A stretch of DNA of 37,118 nucleotides from an uncultured Pelagibacteraceae bacterium (lineage in GTDB: Bacteria; Pseudomonadota; Alphaproteobacteria; Pelagibacterales; Pelagibacteraceae), in contig CACIRV010000006.1 in the NCBI GenBank assembly GCA_902589155.1, positions 1-37,118 on the forward strand. Reading direction: 5' to 3'. This document shows, one piece after another, positions 31,038 to 37,118 of this stretch; the stretch's first letter is position 1; every line of letters begins with the position of its first letter. A model generated the notes under the pieces. That model searched no databases. It saw only the letters and a program-made list of their open reading frames with translations, and was not told where the DNA came from. The position numbers were made by a program, and so were the translations under genes.

Positions 31038-32798
31038 TTAGTTAAATTTTGCTTTCATAATAGAGTCGCTACCAGCTTTAGCTGACTTATAGTGTGCTTC
31101 TACTCTAGGTAAAATTTTATCAAAATAATAGTTGGCAGTATTAACTTTCTCTTCATAAAAATTTTTATTTTCATTTAGTCTATCCAAACTTACTTTTGTA
31201 ATTTTAAACCAAGAATAAGCAAGAGAAACATACCCTAATACTTTTAAAAAATCATTACATGCTGAACTTACATCGTCTTTTTTATTTTTATTTTTTTCTT
31301 CAAGCCACTTAGCAAATTCCTCTAAATGATTGATACTGACTCCTAATATTTTTGAAAATTTTTCTAATTCTGGTTTTCCATTTTCCTCTTTTATTTCTTT
31401 TTTAATAATAGATATGAAATTTGATAAGACTTTATTATTTAAAACTTTTCGAAAAACTAAATCTATAGCTTGAACTGAATTTGTCCCTTCATATATAGGT
31501 GTTATCCTATTATCTCTGAATAATTGTTCTATTCCTTGATCTTTAGTATAGCCATACCCCCCAAATATTTGAATTGCCTCATTTGTAATTTCAGTTCCCA
31601 TATCAGTAAAAAAAGATTTTACGACAGGTGTAATTAAAGAAACCAATTCTTCAGCCGATTTTCTGATTTTTTCATTGGAATGATTTAAGCTCACATCTAT
31701 TTGTTGGGATAGCCAAAAAGCTAAAGATCTTTGACCTTCTATAATTGATTTCATGCTTAATAAACTTCTTCTAATATCGGCATGTTTAATGATTTCATCT
31801 GTTTGATTGTTTTTATTATTATTTGACTTACCTTGCTTTCTTTCTTTAGCATATGATAAAGAATTTTGATAAGCGGTTTCAGCAATTCCAAGTCCCTGTA
31901 TGCCAACTATAATCCTTTCAAGATTCATCATTGTAAACATTGAGCTTAAGCCCTTATTCTCTTCTCCTATAAGAAAACCTTTAGCATTGTCGAAATTAAG
32001 CACACAGGTTGGTGATCCTTTTATTCCCATTTTGCTCTCAATAGATAAAGTGTTAACTCCATTTTTTGTACCTACAGATCCATCATCATTTACATTGAAC
32101 TTTGGAACCAAAAATAAACTTATTCCCTTTGTTCCAGCTGGCCCACCTGGGACCTTAGCTAGAACAAGATGAATAATATTTTCAGTTAAGTCATGATCTC
32201 CTGAAGTTATAAAAATTTTTTGACCTGTAAGTAAAAAGGAACCATCTTTTTGTTTTGATGCTTTAGTTTTAATTAATCCCAAATCTGTTCCACATTGAGA
32301 CTCTGTTAAACACATAGTTCCGCTCCATTTTCCTTCAACTATTTTTGGAAGAAATTTATCTTTAATTTTTTCATTAGCGTGATGAAGAATACAATTGTAT
32401 GCTCCAATACTTAATTCACTATATAACTTAAAAGATAAACTTGCCGATGATAACATTTCCTCAAAAAAAGTACTGACTGTTTTTGGCATGCCTTGACCAC
32501 CGTACTTGGGATCACATGATAAAGATGTCCATCCATCATTAATAAATTTTGAATAAGCTTCTTTGTAACCAGGAGGAGATCTAACAATTCCATTTTCATA
32601 AACGCATGGATTTTCATCACCAACTTGGGCTAAGGGATGAATGATTTCTTGATTCATTTTAGCAGCTTGATCTAATATATCTTTTACTAAATCAGAATTA
32701 ATGTCTTTAAATTTTTCTATTTCATTATAGTTTTCATTGTCCTTAAGATTGTTAAATAAGAACATCATTTCATCAATTGGAGCATTATATATAGTCAT
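31038..32798 (-). CDS. Acyl-CoA dehydrogenase with extra C-terminal domain (DmdC-like)
   Basis: A 586-residue flavoprotein. The FAD and substrate elements CLTESQCGTDLGLIKTKA (163-180) and GQKIFITSGDHDL (192-204), a GLGIAETAYQNSLSYAKERKQG helix (302-323) and FGGYGYTKDQGIEQLFRDNRITPIYEGTN (412-440) are present, with the catalytic-base glutamate at E437. Unlike ordinary ~380-residue enzymes it has an added N-terminal stretch and a C-terminal helical domain (about 455-586), the architecture of methylmercaptopropionyl-CoA dehydrogenase DmdC. It would oxidise methylmercaptopropionyl-CoA to methylthioacryloyl-CoA and pass electrons to ETF. Other substrates are possible for this subfamily. Confidence 0.87.
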   Translation of the reverse strand: MTIYNAPIDEMMFLFNNLKDNENYNEIEKFKDINSDLVKDILDQAAKMNQEIIHPLAQVGDENPCVYENGIVRSPPGYKEAYSKFINDGWTSLSCDPKYGGQGMPKTVSTFFEEMLSSASLSFKLYSELSIGAYNCILHHANEKIKDKFLPKIVEGKWSGTMCLTESQCGTDLGLIKTKASKQKDGSFLLTGQKIFITSGDHDLTENIIHLVLAKVPGGPAGTKGISLFLVPKFNVNDDGSVGTKNGVNTLSIESKMGIKGSPTCVLNFDNAKGFLIGEENKGLSSMFTMMNLERIIVGIQGLGIAETAYQNSLSYAKERKQGKSNNNKNNQTDEIIKHADIRRSLLSMKSIIEGQRSLAFWLSQQIDVSLNHSNEKIRKSAEELVSLITPVVKSFFTDMGTEITNEAIQIFGGYGYTKDQGIEQLFRDNRITPIYEGTNSVQAIDLVFRKVLNNKVLSNFISIIKKEIKEENGKPELEKFSKILGVSINHLEEFAKWLEEKNKNKKDDVSSACNDFLKVLGYVSLAYSWFKITKVSLDRLNENKNFYEEKVNTANYYFDKILPRVEAHYKSAKAGSDSIMKAKFN

Positions 32799-35021
32799 CT
32801 AATTTACTAACGGTTTTCCTGTTTTCAGAGTATGATTAATTCTTTTTTGAGTTTTATCTGTTTCAATTAATTTCATAAAGCTATCTAGTTCTAGTTTATA
32901 CATTTGATCTTCTGTTACCTCTTTACCCAGAGTAGTATTTCCTCCACTCAAAACATATGCTAATTCTTTACCAACATCCATACCATGATCTAAAATTTTC
33001 TTTTTATTGTATAAATCTTCAAGAATTTTTATCATTTTTTTTCTCACTTGTTCTCCTGATAAATTAAATTCACATTTTTGGGGTGTAGCTAAATCTTTAT
33101 TTTTCAAGATAAAAGACCTTGCCGCAGGCAATAGATTATTTCTATTAATTATTACTTCATGGTTGTTATCTAGAAATAAAAGAGGCTTTGCTTCCTGCGG
33201 TGAAGATGCAGTTTTAGCATAGCCAATTATATCAAAAACTTTTAATGGTGCAAAATCAGGATCATTTTTAGCTTTATCTGTCTGCGTCCACCTCCATAGA
33301 AGTTCTTTACAACCACCGCCAGCAGGAACTAATCCAACTATTGTCTCTACTAAACCCATAACAATATTTGTATGAGACACTACATAATTGCTTTGTAATA
33401 ACACTTCCTCACCTCCACCAATTGCTAGACCTGAAGGCGCTGATATGACAGGATTTTCACAATATTTTAAATGCTTACAAGTTTCTTGAAAGTATTTTAC
33501 AAATTTTTCTACCGATTTTAAATCTCTTTTTTTAACAAACTCCATAACATAATTTAAATTCACACCCGCAGAAAATTGCATACTTTCATTTATAATAATT
33601 AAAGGTTTATCAGTTGCTTTCATTAATGCATCCATTGAATTATAATCAAGAGCATTTGCTTTAGTATTAAACTCAACTATATTAAATTCTTTAAATCTAA
33701 AAATTTCTGCTGAGTCATTTTTGTCGGTTGTAACTACTAATTTTTTTGCTTTCGCTAATGTTTCAATGTTTGTATATTTTTGTCTTTCGCCATAAAATTT
33801 CTTTAAATTTTTCTTTTTTAAATTTTCCAAAAAATGATTATCTTTTACTTCTCCGATTTTAGTGAAAAAATGATCAACACCTATAGACTCTAGCATTTCA
33901 AAAGGTCCCATAGACCAATTAAATCCAAGTCTTAACGCTTCATCTATGTCATTATATTCATTAGTTATTTGAGGAACTAAAGAAGAAGAGTATAAAATAA
34001 TCTTTGAAATAACCGACCAAGCATAAGAACCATACTTATCATCACGATTTATCAATTTTGAAAGATCTATTTTTTTTATTTGAAGATCAATTTTTTTTGA
34101 AGGGAAATATTCATTTTTTGATATATCAAGAGCTTCTAAAATTTTTTTTCCATCAGATTTATTAACTCTATAAAATCCACCTTTTCCTTTTCTGCCTGTA
34201 TAGCCAGTTTCTATCAATTTTTTTATTATTGGAAGATCTTCAACAACTTTTTGAAATTTGTCATGCTTAGGTAATTCTTTTTTAAAACTTTTTAATACAT
34301 CAGACATTAAGTCTATACCTATTAAATCGTACAAAGCAAAAACTCCTGTTTTTGGTATACCCATAGGACGTCCAAAAATTGCATCTGCTTCTTCTACTGA
34401 CAAATTCATTTTTATTGCTTCAGTCAAAGCAACTTGCATTGCATAAACACCAATTCTATTACCTAAAAAACCAGGTGTATCTCCACAAATAATTACACCT
34501 TTTCCCAATTTCTCTTCACAAAAATTTTTTAACAAATTAATTTTATCTTTATTATTATTTTGTTCTCTAACGATCTCTAGTAAGCCCATATACCTAACTG
34601 GATTAAAAAAATGCGTAATACAAAAATCTTTTTTGTCATTTTTACTTAACTTTTCAGAAAGTATCTTTAAAGGTATAGTCGAGGTATTAGATGAAACTAT
34701 AGAATCTATCTTTCTTTTCTTAAAGATTTGTTCATAAATTTTATGTTTGATATCAATTCTTTCTACAACAGCTTCAATAATCCAGTCAGCTTTTGAAATA
34801 ATGTCAAAGTCATCAGTAATGTTGCCTATTTTTAGAGAGTCAATTTTAGACTTTTCAAACAGTAAGGGTGGTCTAGATTTTAATATTCGTTCTTTTGCTT
34901 TTTCTACAATTTCTGTTTTTAAATCAAGAAGGGTAACTGGAATATTAGCATTGCATAAATGTGCTGCTATACCGCTTCCCATTGTGCCAGAACCAACTAT
35001 TGCTACATTTTTAATCTTCAT
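32799..35021 (-). CDS. 3-hydroxyacyl-CoA dehydrogenase / enoyl-CoA hydratase fusion (FadN-type order)
   Basis: A 740-residue bifunctional beta-oxidation enzyme. The N-terminus is the dehydrogenase: NAD motif AIVGSGTMGSGIAAHL (7-22), SSNTSTIPL and the catalytic pair H137 (THFFNP) and E149. A second helical dehydrogenase domain reaches about 410. The crotonase domain follows (about 430-740), with SAGVNLN and both catalytic glutamates, E539 (IGGGEEVLL) and E559 (GLVETIVGLVPAGGG), 20 residues apart. This dehydrogenase-first order is that of FadN, opposite to FadB/FadJ. It is first in the reverse block. Since the other crotonase lacks its glutamates, this domain may supply hydration of the enoyl-CoA. 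It touches the dehydrogenase gene with no gap. Confidence 0.9.
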   Translation of the reverse strand: MKIKNVAIVGSGTMGSGIAAHLCNANIPVTLLDLKTEIVEKAKERILKSRPPLLFEKSKIDSLKIGNITDDFDIISKADWIIEAVVERIDIKHKIYEQIFKKRKIDSIVSSNTSTIPLKILSEKLSKNDKKDFCITHFFNPVRYMGLLEIVREQNNNKDKINLLKNFCEEKLGKGVIICGDTPGFLGNRIGVYAMQVALTEAIKMNLSVEEADAIFGRPMGIPKTGVFALYDLIGIDLMSDVLKSFKKELPKHDKFQKVVEDLPIIKKLIETGYTGRKGKGGFYRVNKSDGKKILEALDISKNEYFPSKKIDLQIKKIDLSKLINRDDKYGSYAWSVISKIILYSSSLVPQITNEYNDIDEALRLGFNWSMGPFEMLESIGVDHFFTKIGEVKDNHFLENLKKKNLKKFYGERQKYTNIETLAKAKKLVVTTDKNDSAEIFRFKEFNIVEFNTKANALDYNSMDALMKATDKPLIIINESMQFSAGVNLNYVMEFVKKRDLKSVEKFVKYFQETCKHLKYCENPVISAPSGLAIGGGEEVLLQSNYVVSHTNIVMGLVETIVGLVPAGGGCKELLWRWTQTDKAKNDPDFAPLKVFDIIGYAKTASSPQEAKPLLFLDNNHEVIINRNNLLPAARSFILKNKDLATPQKCEFNLSGEQVRKKMIKILEDLYNKKKILDHGMDVGKELAYVLSGGNTTLGKEVTEDQMYKLELDSFMKLIETDKTQKRINHTLKTGKPLVN

Positions 35022-35083
35022 ATTTTTATCTTTACAAGAAAATTAGCTGTAGGAAAATCTTTAATATTGTTCATATTCAAATT

Positions 35084-35089
35084 ATTATA
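35084..35089 (-). promoter_or_regulatory. Possible -10 element of the reverse acyl-CoA/dmdA block
   Basis: Read on the reverse strand this is a perfect TATAAT, 62 bases upstream of the ATG at 35021, in the 101-base divergent gap to the GMC-like gene. No good -35 is visible 16-18 bases before it. The gap is the only intergenic space before the ten-gene block. Confidence 0.3.
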
Positions 35090-35122
35090 GTGTAGAAATC
35101 TCCTTTTAGAAAATAATTAATT

Positions 35123-36490
35123 ATGGAACTACAAACTGTCATTATAGGAACTGGATTATCAAGTTTGTCCTTCATAGACAAGTACCTAGAAAAAAATAAA
35201 AAAATAGATATTATTTCTCCAGATAAAGATTTTTTATATGACTCAAATAGTGCCAATATACATTTACTTCAAAACTTGCCGTATCATATAATCAAAAATA
35301 AAAATAAAATTAATAATTATTTTGAGTCAAATAACATTGCGGTCAACAAAAGTTCAAAAATTCTTGGTATCTTAGGGCTTGGTGGTTTATCAAACTATTG
35401 GGGAATGCAAATAGATAATAATATAATTGATGATATTAAATATCTAAGCAGTAAAACAAGAAAAGATATAATTGATTCCTTTTTTGAAATATTAAGAAAA
35501 TTTAAATTAAAAGGGAATTTTAAATTTAAAAATAAAGAGTATTTAAATAATTACAAAGTTGATGCTTTTTTTAATAAATTATTGAAAAAAAAATTTAATG
35601 ATCTATTGGTTTCTAAACCTATTCTTGCATACTCGAAAAAACAAAAATTAACCGCCGATTTATACTTAAGGAGATATATAAATAAAAAAAAAATAAAAAT
35701 TTACAACTTGTCTGTTCAAGAAATTTTTTATAATAAAAATAAAATTACAATTAAGTGTGTTGACGCAAATAAAAAAGAAAAAGTAATCTTTGCGAAGAAA
35801 GTTATTTTTGGGTGTGGAACAATTGTTACTACAAAAATTATTCTTAAATTTTTAAAAATTAAAAATGAGGTTAAGATTAAACATCACCCAAGACTCGTTT
35901 CTGCTTTTTTTTCAAAAAGAAAAATTCAAAATTTAGAAAAATTGCAGGCTTCACAACTTAATATTCGTTCTAAAAGTAAAGTGAATTCCTTCATTATTGA
36001 TCTAAGAACAGGAAACGAGACAATTGTGGAGTCCGTTATTAGACTAAAAAAGTTCTTAATGCCATTTAAATTTATTTTGAATTTATTTAAAAATCATTTA
36101 ATATTTTCTAATATTTTATTAGACTCAAAGTTTAGTAATTTATTCATTAAAGTTTCAAAAAATAAAACCTACATATACTCAAAGAAAAGTAATTTAGAAG
36201 AAATCTTAAGAAAAATTCACATCAGTTTCTTAAGAATTTTAAAACAAGAAAATTTAGTTTTTCCATTTTCAAATAATTTTTTTGGAGGATATGGAAACGA
36301 CTTCCATTACTTTGGTACTATACCAATATCAAAAAATAAAAAAAAATTATCAGTAAATGAAAATTGTCAATTAAATGGATATCCAAATATATACATTATT
36401 GACGGATCGGTTTTAGATTTTAAAGAAAATAAATATCCAGTTGGACTAGTTATGGCCAATGCTAGAAGAGTAGCAAAAATATTTAAATAA
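35123..36490 (+). CDS. FAD-dependent oxidoreductase, GMC-like
   Basis: A 455-residue flavoprotein. The N-terminal dinucleotide motif is TVIIGTGLSSLSFIDKYL (5-22), with LGLGGLSNYWGMQ near 83-95 as the FAD-binding loop seen in GMC-type proteins. The C-terminal FHYFGTIPI, then NIYIIDGSVLDFKENKYPVGLVMANARRVA near 422-451, corresponds to the GMC C-terminal signature ('n.yv.DgSvlP......p..t..AlA.r'). The middle is divergent and lysine-rich. Many such proteins act on sugars or alcohols. It starts a forward cluster with a DegT-type aminotransferase 3 bases downstream, which suggests a sugar or nucleotide-sugar pathway. Confidence 0.78.
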   Translation: MELQTVIIGTGLSSLSFIDKYLEKNKKIDIISPDKDFLYDSNSANIHLLQNLPYHIIKNKNKINNYFESNNIAVNKSSKILGILGLGGLSNYWGMQIDNNIIDDIKYLSSKTRKDIIDSFFEILRKFKLKGNFKFKNKEYLNNYKVDAFFNKLLKKKFNDLLVSKPILAYSKKQKLTADLYLRRYINKKKIKIYNLSVQEIFYNKNKITIKCVDANKKEKVIFAKKVIFGCGTIVTTKIILKFLKIKNEVKIKHHPRLVSAFFSKRKIQNLEKLQASQLNIRSKSKVNSFIIDLRTGNETIVESVIRLKKFLMPFKFILNLFKNHLIFSNILLDSKFSNLFIKVSKNKTYIYSKKSNLEEILRKIHISFLRILKQENLVFPFSNNFFGGYGNDFHYFGTIPISKNKKKLSVNENCQLNGYPNIYIIDGSVLDFKENKYPVGLVMANARRVAKIFK

Positions 36491-36493
36491 AAA

Positions 36494-37118
36494 ATGTTTA
36501 GAATAAATCTTTATCTTTCATTAAAAGTTTTTTTTAAATCTCTTTTTTCTTCGTACCCAAAAATCAAAGAGGAAAAAAGTCATAAAATTATAAAAAGATT
36601 AAGTAATAAAAAATATCTACTCTTCACACCACTATGTAGGGTTTCTTTTATGTTAATTTTAATGTTTTTAAAGTCAAAATATAAAAATAAAAATGAAATA
36701 ATATTATCTCCATATAATTTACCTGAAATGATCAACGTTGCGAATAATCTAAAATATAAAATAGTTTATTCAGACATTAATTATAAAACTGGTTTTTTTG
36801 ATCTTAAAAAATTATCACAAAATATTAACAAAAAAACTTGTGCTATATTGTTGACTAATATGTTTAATTCATATGAGGAGTCAAAAGCAATCAAGAATAT
36901 TTGTAAAAAAAAAAAAGTTTTTTTAATTGAAGATAATGCAATTTATTTTGATAATTATAGTCAAAAAGGTAAAAATCAATTTAATAGTGGATCTTTAGGG
37001 GATTTCACAATTTATAGCTTTAATATTATGAAAAATATTTCAGCTCTATTTGGAGGAGCTGTAACAACCAATAATTTAGATTTTTACCTTTTTGCAAAAC
37101 GTAAGTTAGATAATTTTA
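36494..37118 (+). CDS. DegT/DnrJ/EryC1/StrS-type aminotransferase (partial, cut by window end)
   Basis: The first 208 residues of a PLP-dependent enzyme run off the right edge. Seen are a PLYRV-like strand, ILSPYNLPEMINVANNLKYKIVYSDIN, VFLIEDNAIYFD (family: 'viEDaAqa.g') and GSLGDFTIYSFNIMKNISALFGGAVTTN, where the family reads 'G..gd...fSF...K.l..geGG.v.t'; the lysine in NIMKN is the expected PLP-binding residue. The family makes amino sugars on NDP-sugars. The residues before the lysine and the NAIYF segment differ from the usual, so a divergent subgroup is likely. It follows the GMC-like gene by three bases. Confidence 0.8.
   Translation, partial: MFRINLYLSLKVFFKSLFSSYPKIKEEKSHKIIKRLSNKKYLLFTPLCRVSFMLILMFLKSKYKNKNEIILSPYNLPEMINVANNLKYKIVYSDINYKTGFFDLKKLSQNINKKTCAILLTNMFNSYEESKAIKNICKKKKVFLIEDNAIYFDNYSQKGKNQFNSGSLGDFTIYSFNIMKNISALFGGAVTTNNLDFYLFAKRKLDNF

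Overview
The window comes from a very AT-rich, tightly packed bacterial genome, most likely a marine alphaproteobacterium of the SAR11 (Pelagibacterales) type. The reasons are the low GC, many 1 to 14 base overlaps between genes, few Shine-Dalgarno sites, a proton-pumping pyrophosphatase, an alphaproteobacterial gene order (bamE / cytochrome bc1 chaperone / rpmF / plsX / ihfA / merR; argC / hom / glpX / recJ) and a GcvT-family gene that looks like the DMSP demethylase dmdA. No 16S rRNA is present, so the placement rests on gene content.

Region 1 (1-13340) is core housekeeping: the end of nusB, hppA, bamE (reverse), a bc1 chaperone, rpmF, plsX, ihfA, a MerR regulator, rpmG, chorismate mutase (reverse), ctaA, rplM-rpsI, then a continuous run argC / lysine-rich lipoprotein / hom / glpX / recJ. 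That run ends in a tRNA-Glu gene that shares 22 bases with recJ.

Region 2 (13389-21897) starts with an aldehyde dehydrogenase and a GIY-YIG protein. It continues as a surface-sugar cluster: a two-domain glycosyltransferase, gmd, a sugar-nucleotide SDR reductase, two more glycosyltransferases (GT4- and GT9-like) and an FkbM methyltransferase. Together they would make a GDP-6-deoxyhexose, transfer it and methylate it.

Region 3 (21894-24031) looks mobile or recently acquired. A complete tyrosine recombinase faces the sugar cluster. An imperfect 15-base inverted repeat with a 7-base centre lies 10 bases from its start codon. A cupin gene, a short MGMT gene and 411 bases of non-coding DNA follow, all visibly richer in GC than their surroundings, and an 11-base perfect inverted repeat, also with a 7-base centre, lies near the far end.

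Region 4 (24032-35021) is a ten-gene reverse-strand block. In transcription order it encodes a hydroxyacyl-CoA dehydrogenase/enoyl-CoA hydratase fusion, a DmdC-like acyl-CoA dehydrogenase, an acyl-CoA ligase, an OsmC protein, an ECHDC3-like crotonase without either catalytic glutamate, an alpha/beta hydrolase, DmdA, an NDUFS4-like complex I protein, a short SbmA/BacA-like transporter and an AEC permease. It reads as a DMSP demethylation and methylmercaptopropionyl-CoA oxidation module joined to accessory genes.

Region 5 (35123-37118) begins a new forward cluster with a GMC-like flavin oxidoreductase and a DegT/StrS-type aminotransferase cut by the window edge.
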